NCBI GenBank assembly: GCA_022495995.1
Contig: JAFEMH010002580.1
Span: 265,338 to 329,337, forward strand
Reading direction: 5' to 3'
Source: Adenophora triphylla var. japonica
Taxonomy: Eukaryota; Streptophyta; Magnoliopsida; Asterales; Campanulaceae
DNA: 64,000 bases
The notes under the pieces were generated by a model. It was not told where the DNA came from, did not search any database, and saw only the letters and a list, made by a program, of their open reading frames with translations. Below, one piece after another: positions 33,175 to 44,659 of the stretch (within the stretch, counting starts at the first letter, position 1; the number at the start of each line of letters is the position of its first letter). The position numbers and the translations under genes were made by a program.

Positions 33175-35777
33175 CTAGGTCTCCGATTCCTCCTCATCAC
33201 TGCTCAGCTCATAGAAGCTCGCCTCTCTCATCAAATCCTCACTGTCGCTCACATCAGAAAGATGAACATTCACATGTTCATACTTCGCCAGATGCTCCAG
33301 GATGCCGGCATTGGGTCCCCGTCCCCGAGGCATGGCGCTAGAGGAGTACTCTGAAGCCGATGAGGTGGATGTCGTGCCCCCTACTTTCCTCCTTTTGCGC
33401 ACAGGCTCCTGCACGTTCGATGCAACCTTTGAAGCGCAAGCCAGCTTCTTCAAAAGGGATCAGCATACATCTTTCCAGCCCCTATTTTGCCTGACCAAGC
33501 CATCATAAGTGCGAGATGGAACCTGAGAAAAAGAGAAGGAAAACTCAGAAAATCTTGAAATTGCAAAAAAGCAAAGAAGTCTAAAAAAAGGGAAAAGACC
33601 CTAAAGTGTACTTACAGTGCTGTCCGGCGGCAGAGTATACTGGGGCTCCCTAGTGTCGGGGACAGGTATCCTGAACCTCCTCGGTACCCCGTTGACCACA
33701 TAAGAGAGATGAGCAGGAGGCATCGGCGGGTCAGTAGGCTCGGCCTCCCCATACCCTTGAGTGACAGCCAGCTTCACTAGCTTCTGTGGCATCCTCAATC
33801 GCTGCTCCACAAAAGTAGCATAAGGGGTAGCCATGTCAAAATACTCCTCAGCTGCTACACCTGCCTGATATCTCGCTATCTCATCCGCCGGCCAATCCAT
33901 GGGCTGCAGCATCCGTGCTGGAGGATCATGAGGGGTAATGGCATCCAATGGAGGGATATGGCCATGCTGCCTTGAGAAACGGTCCCCCAGATAGATGACA
34001 TCACATGTCAGCCCGGTCAACCACCGTCTCTGTCTCGTCGCCTCCACGGCCTCTCCTAGCAAAATCTCTGGATACCTCCCCCAAGGGTAGAAATCCACTC
34101 CGTCATGCCCATCCCTGTTGATGACTGGTCTAACCATCTTGTAATCAAAGGTGATCCGGGTCTTCCCGGTGAACTTGTCTCTCGCATCTCCCCTCCAGCG
34201 GATCATAGCGGGAAAGATGGTAGCATCGCTCTGCTGGTTCCAAGGAAAGAACCTGATCACCTCACAAAACCAGACCTGCATGTTCAAAACATCAAAAGGG
34301 TCATTTTCTCTCATAAAAGTCTCAAGACAAGAAAAGAGAAAGGAAAGAAGGTGAGAATACCTCAAGAGTAAAGGAGAAGCAGTCCATCGAGGCAGCCTTA
34401 TTCCGACTGTACATGTCCAGGGAGAAGTAAAGCTCCGCCAATCCGGCCTCGCCCTAAGAGACCATCCCAATCCCATCTACATCCTCCAAGGAGTCAAGAA
34501 GGCAAGTCATAGCCAGCATCCCAGAATTGGCAAAAATGGTGACTGACAGCATAAACCACACAAAAGCCCTCGCAAGCTGGTGGGCAGTCACCTCATTAGC
34601 AGCAAATCCCTGCATGCAGTTCTGGACTGCCACCTCGACATTCCTAGTCTCCATCCCGAGCCCCTTAGGAATAAGCTCAAACCCAACCAAAGCTCTAAAC
34701 TCCTCCGCGTGATATGGTTCCTCCAGGTCACAGGCCTCCCGGTGAACTGTAGGCCAGTGATAGCAGTGAAATCTCGCAGCATCATCGCGCCTCCCGCCTA
34801 AGGTGAAAGCCGTGGGTGGTGTCCCACCGTAACTCCGAGAGGGCCTGGATCAAGCCCTTGCTCTTCGAGGTAATGTGAATACCTCTGCCGATAGCCTCAA
34901 TAAATAAATCCAGGCCGGTAGCCCTCACTAGCTGCTTGGGGTTCACCCCATCCTTCTCAAAATCGGGCATCCTCTGCCATAGCCTCACTGCAATCTCGGA
35001 AGGCCCCCTAGACTTGTTCTCCTGTAGACAAGCACAGCAAAAGAAATGTGTCAGTCCTTCACCTCATTTCAAAAGCATGCATATATTCAAAAGTGCGCAT
35101 ATTTTCAAAAGAAAAGCATTCATAAAAAAATTTTCTAGCATCCTATGCATAGAAAACGTGTCTTTCATCACTTGAAACGCATCGTGTCAAGCACATTGCT
35201 CTCCTAAGCACAAAATCCCAATTTTCAAAATTATTTGCACATAAGCATTAATTTTTTCTCAAAAAATGGCATGCATGAATCCTTTTCATCATCCAAAATC
35301 CCGTTTTAGCATCCATGATCAAAAATTGACCTAGTTCTAGCACATGCAAGGACTCCGTCACATTTTAGACAATTATTTTTACTCTATTTTCAAAAAATGG
35401 GTCATTCTCATTATTTCTTAAGAAAATTGCACATGCATGTTTGTTCATCTTCCCAGCCTCATAGGTTAATCATCAGGATTCCAAAATCATCATCAAAAAT
35501 CCTAGGAAAATTCGAGAAATTCCTAAAACTCGAATCAAGCCCTAGAATCAATCAAAATTCAATAAAAATCGACATAATTGAGTAAATTAAGAATGCTTAC
35601 CCCAACCGATTGAGGATTCGTCGATTTGTGCTCCCTCCTGCTGGGATAAAGTTCCAATGGAGGCGTAAGGAAGTCATACTTCATCTCCGTGCGAACGAGC
35701 TCTTTCCTCCTCCTTCGAGCGGCCTCGGAGATGTTCCTCCTTGCTTGCCTTGGCATAGGATTCCCCTCCGGATCCAT
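33175..35777 (-). pseudogene. Antisense extra ORF 2 (aORF2), plant-mobile-domain-like, with three introns
   Basis: Exons on the minus strand are 35777-35601, 35021-34361, 34275-33616 and 33522-33175. The three introns (579, 85 and 93 bp) have GTAAGC, GTATTC and GTAAGT donors and TCTACAG, CATGCAG and TTCTCAG acceptors, and the frame joins across the last two. The second exon contains ARAFVWFMLSVTIFA, SLEDVDGIG and GEAGLAELYFSLD, resembling the plant mobile domain of MAIN-type proteins and transposon-borne relatives. The C-terminus has a basic VRKRRKVGG patch and an acidic, Ser-rich tail. A TAG in the second exon (a Trp position), two frameshifts near 34720-34790 and a TGA in the last exon inactivate it. 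An alternative ATG lies at 35795. Element D has the homologue. Confidence 0.75.
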
Positions 35778-35891
35778 TTCAATCAATAGAAGCAAGGGAT
35801 TGAAGGATATTTTGAAGAAATTCTCTCCTTCCCCTCTCTCTTCCTCGGCAACAGATGGGCGGCAACAATGCCCAATGCCCGTTCAAATCTG

Positions 35892-35963
35892 ATTTTAAAT
35901 AATCTGGAAAAATCAGACTTCTGGCCGTGCGACCTCTTTCGCCCCCGTCGCATGCCGGGCGGC
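35892..35963 (-). promoter_or_regulatory. Candidate internal promoter of aORF2
   Basis: A TATA-like TTATTTAAAAT (minus strand, 35902-35892) lies about 115 bp before the ATG. Imperfect B-type palindromes GCCGTGCGAC (35924-35933) and GCCGGGCGGC (35954-35963) are 30 bp apart, the nearer one 21 bp from the TATA-like box. The layout echoes the LTR promoter, but both copies are mutated. Confidence 0.42.
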
Positions 35964-36167
35964 TTCTTTTGTCCTGAGCAGAAATTACAGTTTTGCCCCT
36001 GGACTTTCCACTTGGGCATATAATTCCTGTTATCCTTTAACTAGGATAACGTCGTTTTCCAAAAGATATCCGTTATCTCCTAAGCAAATATACTTTCTTC
36101 CCCAGTCACCTCCGTTACTTCCGTTATAACGGAATGACGCTAGGTGACAACCTCCGAATTGTCAGAA
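35964..36167. other. Spacer with inverted repeats in element B 3' region
   Basis: No gene is seen. A perfect hairpin, GTTATCC and GGATAAC around 8 bp, lies near 36029-36050, and a CCGTTATAACGG palindrome near 36121. Confidence 0.5.
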
Positions 36168-36440
36168 CTCCAAACTTTAGCTACCTCTATCACGAATAGA
36201 GAAGTACGCTCAAGTTCTCCAAACTTTAGCTACCTCTATCACAGATTGAGATGTACGCTCAAGTTCTCCAAACTTTAGCTACCTCTATCACAGATTGAGA
36301 AGTACGCTCAAGTTCTCCAAACTTAAGCTACCTCTATCACAGATTGAGAAGTATGCTCAAGTTCTCCAAACTTTAGCTACCTCTATCAAAGATTGAGAAG
36401 TACGCTCAAGTTTTCCAAACTTCAGCTACCTCTATCTCCT
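36168..36440 (+). repeat. 49-bp tandem repeat array, element B
   Basis: AAACTTTAGC starts recur at 36172, 36221, 36270, 36319, 36368 and 36417, giving five full 49-bp units plus a partial one with few differences. The array lies about 0.7 kb before the polypurine tract, a position where Tat/Ogre elements often carry satellite-like arrays. Confidence 0.92.
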
Positions 36441-37151
36441 CGATAGTGACGTAAGCTTTAGTCACCTCAGGTGAGAACCTCCATTAATTGTCAAAACCTC
36501 AAGGATCCTAGACATCGTTCCTAACTATCTAGTGATGCTTAAACTACGGTCAAGGCTTGATTCCTCCGGGATCGTAGGAAGCCTTTTATAAAGGTCCAGC
36601 CATTCGATCGCAATGGTTGCCCTATTCCATCACCGCTCCTCAGTGGTGAGGCAGCCTTTCATAAAGGTCCAGCCATCAGACCACATTAGTCACCCCTTTG
36701 TTATTCATCACTCCTCAGTGGATAAGTAGCCCCTCATAGAGGTCCAGATATCCAACCACGTCGGTCACTTCTAGCATATCCCCAGTAGGATCAATCGCCT
36801 GACCTCCTAGGTCACTTTCTCTTCTATTTTCCCAGCAAGAGACCAGTTTTCTCTTCACCATTCCCCTGCGGATCTTGTTCTAAACTACGGCCTGGCTTGA
36901 TTCCTCCGGGATACGTAGGTAGCCTACTTTAGGTTCAGCCAATTCGTCACATATGACACCCCTTTCCCCAGTGGATATCTATTCTGAACTACGATTATGG
37001 CTTGATTCCCACTTGGGATACGTAGGTAGCCTTCCAAAGGTTCAGCCACTCGACCACCTTGGTCACCTAATCCGTCTCGGCATTCGCCAGATCGGATCCT
37101 TTTCTATCGACAATCCCACTCGCCCTGCAAGTGACGTTGCCGAGGGGCTTC
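36441..37151 (+). repeat. Degenerate repeat region and polypurine tract of element B
   Basis: Several loosely repeated units contain GGCTTGATTCC, GGGATACGTAGGTAGCC and GGTCCAGCC or GGTTCAGCC, at about 36540-36610, 36890-36945 and 36995-37050. The same phrase occurs in reverse complement in element D. The tract CCGAGGGGCTTC at 37140-37151 directly precedes the LTR and is the likely polypurine tract. No gene is seen. Confidence 0.65.
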
Positions 37152-38803
37152 TGTAAGTACCCAAATCTGGCTCATGCCTTCTGGTTAAGTTTTCCGGCAA
37201 TTCCCCGGACTTTCCTAAAGTTCGGGAGCAATTTCGGAACTGTTCCGAACCTTCCAAGGGCTGAAGGGACTGCTTTAAAATAAAAGAGCATGTTTTCCTT
37301 GTATTTGGTATCCTTCTAGAAGTGCCACCTTGCATGATTCTAGAAACATGCTGAGTCATACAGGATAATGCCGCACGGCTGCATTAGGAGGGAACTCCTG
37401 GCCGCACGGCTTCATTGGTCTTATCCAGACTGCCTATAAATAGAGCCCTCCTCTACCCATTTTGAAACAACACATATACAAATTTCTAGCACCAAAAACT
37501 CTATTCAAGCACTACTGCGAAAATCCAGGAAGTTGAAGAGTGCCAAGAAGCAACCTCCCTCCTCCTTGAAGCCTTCCAAGTTGGTCCATCCACTAGGCAA
37601 GATCCAAAGAAGAAGAGGTCACCACCATTGGTAACCTCTCACCCCCTTACCTTGCATCATACTTGTTTATGTGATATAATTGCTCCTTGGATTCATATAT
37701 TGCTATTATCTTGCTTGGGACTTGGTATTTGTTGTTAAAGATCATATCTTTATTCATATAAATAATACCCCCTTTTCCCTTTGCATCCTTTTCATGAAAT
37801 AATCATCCTTTGCTCATAAAAATGTAATCTTTGCATCAAAGGTGCATCCTTTGCACCTAAAAATCTATTATTGACATAAAAATGCATCCTTTGCACTAAA
37901 AATCATGTCTTTATAATCAAAGTAGCATCCTTTGCTTTCAAGATGTAGTCTTTATGCATCCTTTGCATATAAAACACTACTTTTCCACATAAAAATGCAT
38001 CATTTGCATTAAAAAATGGTTTCTTTACATAAAAAAGCATTCTTTGCAAATCAAAGAGCATCCTTTGCACCCAAAAATGTCATCTTTTCACTAAAAATGT
38101 CATTTTTAATACGCATTCCCCTAATCCCCAATTGGTACTTGATGCAACCTTCGGAACGGACCGGTGTAAAGATCCTATCTTTACATCGTTTCTTCCATTA
38201 AAGGTGCCACAATCTCTTTAGAAAGGGATAAACCTTGAACCTATATCTCCGATTATCGCTTGAGACGAGCATGATAGCTCCAATATAAGCTCAATCGTCT
38301 CAAAGTGTTGGATTGATGGGCTAAGGACACTCCTTTTCTAAAGAACCCCATTTTGGACTATAAAAGAGAGTCCTTCTCTCGATCACGCAAGACCCAAGGT
38401 CAAATAGCGATGATCACAAGTCCAAGATGAGGACGAGATCAAAGTCCTGAACACATAAAAATACAAGGAATCCCGAGTGACAACCAACTAAATGGTTTGT
38501 ACGTCCGGAAGACAACTTGGGACATTCCCCCCCTCTCTTTTCAACACATGCACACAAGAAAGTACACAAGCAAGCATGAAAAATGGAATCTAGGGAGCCT
38601 TGCTACGGCAAGGTACCTTGGGTGAACGAGGATCCGCTTTTCCCAAGGGGTAACTTAACCTCCGAACCCTAAAATCCTTTTTTTTCAAAATTTTGAGGAA
38701 ATCAAAATGGCGTGGCGACTCCATTTTTCAAATTAAATCGGATGTTTTCAAACTCGCATGAATCCAATCTAAAAAAAAAATAGAATTTGGGCACACATTC
38801 ACA
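37152..38803 (+). repeat. 3' LTR of element B
   Basis: It begins TGTAAGTACCC and ends TTCACA, and is nearly identical to the 5' LTR. It is followed by ACAGG, matching four of five bases of the left flank GCAGG. Confidence 0.93.
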
Positions 38804-38923
38804 ACAGGCGGTTTTGACTGCTTGCGGTTTAGGGAGCACGCGGTTTCAACAAGGCGGTTTTGAATCCTCAATTGAATTTCAACCTATACTTAACACACAA
38901 GTTAGCAAATAAAACGTACGGAA

Positions 38924-41900
38924 TTATTTAAGTTCAAGCATACCCATTTCTCCTCTGAGGAAGGAAAACCTCTTGGAGTTAAGTGTCTTAGTGAGGATAT
39001 CAGCAATCTGGTTGTCTGTCCCCACGTACTCTAAATGGATATTCCTCTTCTCCACATGGTCTTTGAGGAAATGATACTTGATATCAATATGATTTGTCTT
39101 GGAATGCATGACAGGATTGTTGGAGAATGAAATTGTTGAAGTGTTGTCACACATGATTGGACAATTTCCTTCATGGATTCCATAGTCCACCAACTGCTTC
39201 TTTATCCAGAGGATTTGACAGCAACAACTTCCAGTAGCAATATACTCAGCCTCTATGGTTGACACTGAAACTGATGCTTGCTTCTTGCTGGCCCAAGCAA
39301 CTAGTCTATTCCCGAGGAAATGACAAGTACCACTAGTGCTCTTCCTGTAAATAGTACAAGCTGCATAATCTGCATCTGAATAACCTACAAGATCGAAGTT
39401 CGAATCTTTGGAATACCAAAGTCCAAGGTTAGTGGTTCTAGATAAATAGCGAATTATACGCTTGAATGCAATTAGATGTGCTTTTCTAGGATCTGCTTGA
39501 TAGCGTGCACATACACAGACACTAAACATGATATCGGGCCTACTAGCAGTTAAATAAAGTAATGAGCTGATCATAACTCGATGCAAGGTTTGATCAACCT
39601 TCTTACCTTTTAGATTTTTATCTAGCTTATTTCCAGTGGCCATTGGAGTATCATATGCTTTAGCATTTTCTAATCCAAACTTCTTTATCAACTCCTTGGT
39701 GTATTTGACTTGGCTGAGGAAAATACCTTCTTTGCATTGCTTGATTTGAAGCCCAAGGAAGAATGTTAATTCTCCCATCATGCTCATCTCAAACTTGCTT
39801 TTCATTAGCTTCTCAAAACGCTTACAAAGTAACTCATTAGTAGAACCAAAAATAATATCATCGACATATATTTGAACAAGTAAAGTATGCTCATTATATT
39901 TGGTAATAAAAAGAGTTGTATCGATTTTACCGCATTTAAATCCTTTTTCTTGTAAAAATTTAGAGAGAGTCTCATACCATGCCCTTGGAGCTTGCTTAAG
40001 TCTATACAAATCTTTTTGGAGTTTGTAGACATGATTGGGGAATTTGGAGTCTTCAAATCCAGGCGGTTGGGCAACATACACGGTCTCTTGTAGTTCACCG
40101 TTGAGGAAAGCACTCTTCACATCCATTTGATATAACTTGAAATGCTTGAAAGAGGCGTAGACTAAGAAGATTCTGATAGCTTCCAATCTTGCAACTGGAG
40201 CAAAGGTTTCATCATAATCGATTCCTTCTTCTTGCCTATATCCTTATGCAACCAACCTTGCTTTATTCCTAGTGATGCTTCCATTCTCGTCCATCTTATT
40301 TCTAAACACCCACTTAGTTCCTATCACTCCTTGATACTGAGGTCTAGGCACCAATGTCCAGACCTTGCATCTTTCAAACTGGTTGAGTTCTTCTTGCATA
40401 GCAATGACCCAACTGGAATCTTGGAGTGCTTCATCAATCTTCTTGGGTTCAATTTGAGATAACAGAGAAGTATGCTCATCATAGTTCAATCTCCTTGTTT
40501 GAACACCGGAAAACAGATCACCAATTACATTAGAGAGAGGGTGACTGCTGACTTCATGAACCTCCGGGGGTAAGTCTGGTTGGACTGAGGTTTGCTGAAG
40601 ATCTTCAATTGAAACATCGTTAGATCCTTCAGCGAAGTCATGGAAGGTAAGTTGACGAAGAGGTTCAATAAGCTGGATGGGGGAATTCTCAACTTCTTCT
40701 TCCCTTGAAGTTGCATCTGGAGTAGGAACTTCAAGTGCGGTTTCAAAGGTGCGGTTTGAGGGAATTTCAGTTGAGGGTGCTGGATTTTGCGGTTGTGGTT
40801 CAGGTGCAGTTTGAGATGGTTCACTTGTTTCATTATGCTCAACAAAATCATCAGCAACATTTTGGAGCCAAATGTGGCTCAAGGAGAGAATGCTCATCGA
40901 ATGTAACATGGACAGACTCAACTATTTTTAAACTCATTTTATTAAAAACACGAAAAGCTTTTGAATGTTTAGCATACCCAACAAAAATACCTTCATCGGC
41001 CTTTGTTTCGAATTTACCTCTATTTTCTCTTCCGTTGTAGAGGATAAAGCATTTGCAGCCAAAGATCTTGAAGAATACAATGTTGGGGGTTCTTCTTCGC
41101 CAAAGCTCATATGGAGTCTTGTTATAGGTCTTGTTGATGAGGGAACGGTTCTGAGTGAAGCATGCTGTGTTGATTGCTTGAGCCCAGAAATACTGAGGCA
41201 GCTTGGATTCAGATATCAATGTCTTTCCAGCCTCAATCAACGTCCTGTTCTTCCTTTCCACAACTCCATTTTGTTGTGGAACACCAGCAGTTGAGAAATT
41301 GTGATCAATCCCATGGTCATCACAATACTGATCAACACCGTTGTTCTTAAATTCTGTTCTATTATCTGATCGAACACTAACGATGTCGTCTTCTTTCTGA
41401 GTTTGGAGCCGTCTAAAAAGTGCGGTGAGAATATCATAGCAATCATCTTTGGAAATCATCATCTCAACCCACGTAAATCTTGAATAATCATCCACCACCA
41501 CTAAAGTATATCTACTTCCTCCAATGCTGGCAGTGGTTACGGGTCCAAACAAATCTATGTGAAGTAGTTGTAAACATCTTGAAGTTGACGGAGCGGTCTT
41601 GCTGGTGAAAGACGACGCGGATCGCTTACCAAGCTGGCATGCACTGCATTTCTCAGGATGGTGGTCAGCCACTTTGGGTAAACCATGAATGAGGTTTTCC
41701 CAACCAATCTTTGCAAGATACTTGAAGTTCAAGTGACTCAACCTCTTGTGCCATAGCCAACTATTTTTGCTCACATTTTTAGCTACAAAACAGAGATTAG
41801 TAATACTACATGCAGAATCTAGATCAATAATGTAAATATTACTCTTACGAATCCCTGTGAGTAGGGTGACTCCGGAAATGCTATCTTTGATAAAGCAATT

Positions 41901-42176
41901 TGATGACGTGAAGTTGCAAAGCATTCCTTTGTCGCAGAATTGAGAAATTGAAAGGAGGTTGTGCTTGAGTCCTTCAACAAGAGAAACCTTCTCAATGGTT
42001 AGGTTTCCTCTCCTTATCACACCATATCCAATGGTCTTGCCTTTGTTGTTGTCACCAAAGGTTACAGACGGACCACTTGCTTCAATGACATCTTCAAGTA
42101 ATGATCTATCTCCAGTCATATGTCTTGAGCAGCCACTGTCAAGATACCATTCATTATCCTTGTAGTGACCAGCCAT
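38924..42176 (-). pseudogene. pol: Sirevirus-like copia pol: protease, integrase, RT, RNase H
   Basis: Protease is at the start, with WYLDSGCSRHMTGD holding the catalytic Asp. A GAG-pre-integrase zinc region follows (WHKRLSHLN and CSACQLGK). The integrase core has Asp in HIDLFGPV, Asp in SDNRTEF (Arg where Gly is usual) and Glu in PQQNGVVERKNRT. RT begins with WVIAMQEELNQFERCKVWTLVP and contains [12 protein letters not shown] and the catalytic YVDDIIFGS. The RNase H end has [17 protein letters not shown] and ADILTKTL. One frameshift near 40870, between integrase and RT, and one TAA at about 40244 (a Gln position) disrupt it. Otherwise the region is well preserved. Confidence 0.9.
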
Positions 42177-42214
42177 TAAGCAGAGGAGTGACCAGCCATT
42201 AAGCAGAGGACCTG
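42169..42214. repeat. 23-bp tandem duplication between copia gag and pol
   Basis: GTGACCAGCCATTAAGCAGAGGA occurs twice in succession at the start of the pol frame. A 23-bp step shifts the frame by two, so it may contribute to the gag-pol frame difference. Confidence 0.75.
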
Positions 42215-42264
42215 AAATGTAAACATTAAGAACGAGGTCCCCCTTTATTCCTTGGGTCCTGAAG

Positions 42265-44604
42265 TTAGCAACCCTTCACGACCCACACCTGTTTGACAGA
42301 AGGAGGTTTACTCTTCCTGGCATTGGATGTGAACCGTAAAAGGCATTCTGTAGCCTTGTGACCTAAACCATCACACACAGAGCATTTATAAAAGCTATAA
42401 GCATCATGAGGTTTTACTAACTCCTTACTCTTCTTAGGAGTTGCATGCGGTTTGGGAGGCGCGGTTTCAGCCTTAACAAAGGGAACTGACTTGAGTTTGA
42501 CCACGTATTTTCTGGGAATGCTATTCCTGCTTTTGAAGGCAGGAGGAGCGGTCGAAGAAGACGCGCGGTCAGCCTTGCAGTTGCCAGCATCTCTAGTTCC
42601 ACCAGAAGCGGTTTTAGGGATGCGGCCAACTCCATATGCCATTTCCTCTGAAGCTACACTCTCAGAATCCTTTGCCTTCATCTGAGAGTTCTTTCCATAT
42701 TGCTTCTTTGGGTAGACATAATTAAAATTTTGTTGTCCTTTACCCTTAGCATTTGCACGCTTCCCCTTAGGAGTTTCTTTAGTTAGTTTCAAAATTTCCT
42801 CATCCTGTTCACTGCAGGATGCACACTTCTTCTCTTCATCAGATCCAAATCCTAGACCCTCCTTAATTCCAGAAGGAATTTGGGAATCTATGAGTTGATC
42901 CGCGGTGGATTTTGACTTGAGCCACCCATCAATAATCTTTTGGAGATCATTGATTTGGGTGACCAGGTCATCATTCCTGAGTTGAAGTGCAGCAACCTTA
43001 GTTTCAAGGGTGCGGTTTTGATCAGCAAGAGGAGTCATACTCTTGATTTGGTCCTTAAGATTTGAAATTTCAGACCTCATCACAGTTTTCTCAGTCTTGT
43101 ACTGATTAAGTTCATCATGAGCTAAGCTTAAGACTTTCTTAACATTTGAGAATTTATGGATCATCATTTCTACTTCCTTGAACATCCTTTCATGTTCCAT
43201 GGGAGAAACCTCTTCCACCACCTTTTTCAAAATTTTCTTCTTTGGAATTTCTTTTGAAGGTGGAGCATTTGTAGGAGGAAAAATGGGACGTGAATACGAA
43301 CAATTTCTTATCTTAATGCTAGAAGTAAGTTTGATATTTTCATCCAACTTAAAATTTGGAAGTTTTGTAGAAACCTCTTCTTCCTCCATATCTTGCAACT
43401 CGATTGACTCAGTATCTGACTCATCGGAAGCATCTGCAATTAAGCAGAGATTAACCACTTTGGTTTCATCGTCACTTCCATCCTCAGAATCTGTTTCAAT
43501 CCAAGTTGCTAATTCCTTGGAATTCTCTTCCTCCTCAGCAACCATTCCCTTGCGACGAGAAAATTTCGGAGGAGAGGTTTTCTTTTTCATGTATTCATAT
43601 TTAGGTTATGGACACTCAGATGCAAAGTGACCAGGTTTTCTACAGTTGTAGCAAACTAGATCACTCTTTTTCTTTGTATCTCCAGCCTTAGAAAATGTTG
43701 CAGGAGGTTTGCCTTTAGAAAATGTTTTAGTGAAAGGTTTTGAGGATTTTCTAAATTTTTGAAATCTTTTAACAAACATGGCAAAATCATCATCATCCAT
43801 CTCGATGAGTGATGAGGTTGATATGGAAGGATCTGCGGTTTGATTAGATGTAGATGGTTTCTCCTCATGTTCCACGACAGACATGGAAAGCGATTTGGTT
43901 TTCCCTTCAATTTCTTCAATATGATTTAATTTAAGCTCATAGACTCTAAGATTGGCGTACAAGTTACTTAACGACCAAGTACCCAAAACTTTAGAGTCTT
44001 CTAGAGAGGTAGCCTTATTAACCCATCTAGAACCTAAAGCAGATAGGAAAGTCATATTGATTTCCTTATCGGTTAAAGTTTTGCTAAGAGATCTACAAGC
44101 ATTAACTACCTCAACATAACGGTCGTAGGTCTGACGCAAGGTTTCGTTGGATTTTCTGTTGAAGTTGTTGTAAGATCTTTCAATAGCATATAATTTGCTT
44201 TCCTTGCATTCGTCATCACCTTCGAGGTAGCTCTCTATGGCATCCCACATCTGCTTTGCGGTTTTGAGATACATAACTTTTTGAAGAGTTGAAACGGGAA
44301 GGGTTCCAGAAATGATGTGCCTTGCCTTGCTGTCCAAGGCAGCTAATCTCTTCTCTTCATCCGACCACTCATCTTTAGGCTTTTTGACCTCTGGAGTTTC
44401 TGTATTGGTGGTTGCATCAGTGTTGGCCTTCATGGGAACAAACGGGCCATTGATTACGCACTCCACCAGCATCTCATCAATTGTTTCCAAATGAATGAGC
44501 ATTCGGCACTTCCAGATGTCAAAGTGGTCTTCGTCCAAGATTGGAATGTGTGAATAGTTAACAGTTGTCATTGTCTTTGAGTTTGCCATATTGAATCGGC
44601 ACAC
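42265..44604 (-). pseudogene. gag: Sirevirus-like gag with one internal stop
   Basis: The N-terminal segment (332 codons) holds the copia gag domain, with IPILDEDHFDIWKCRM near the start, TAKQMWDAIESYLEG, and a zinc knuckle CYNCRKPGHFASEC at its end. A single TAA just after the knuckle interrupts it, and the same frame continues for 441 codons. That part has an acidic stretch, a coiled-coil-like region and a second knuckle CSVCDGLGHKATEC, ending VKQVWVVKGC. The long C-terminal extension is a Sirevirus trait. Translation probably starts at the ATG of MANSKTMTTVNYSHI, slightly inside the first Met. Pol begins about 90 bp further on in another frame, after a 23-bp tandem duplication. Confidence 0.85.
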
Positions 44605-44645
44605 AAGCTGTTAAGCTTGAAAAACAGTGGTTTTAAAATGTGTTA

Positions 44646-44657
44646 GCTCTGATACCA
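44646..44657 (-). other. Primer-binding site, initiator tRNA-Met (copia)
   Basis: The minus strand reads TGGTATCAGAGC, the standard copia primer site complementary to initiator tRNA-Met, two bases from the LTR end. Confidence 0.92.
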
Positions 44658-44659
44658 CT

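Larger units (their letters stand above)
22625..38803 (+). mobile_element. Complete Tat/Ogre-lineage element B, gag-less, with two antisense genes
   Basis: Two near-identical LTRs of about 1.65 kb begin TGTAAGTACCC and end TTCACA. Flanks are GCAGG on the left and ACAGG on the right, a 5-bp target duplication with one mismatch. Contents in order are an exact tRNA-Arg primer-binding site, long leader, fragmentary region, RT-RNase H-integrase, duplicated hairpins, two antisense genes, 49-bp tandem repeats and a polypurine tract. Gag and protease are not found. High LTR similarity suggests relatively recent insertion into the copia element. Confidence 0.92.
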
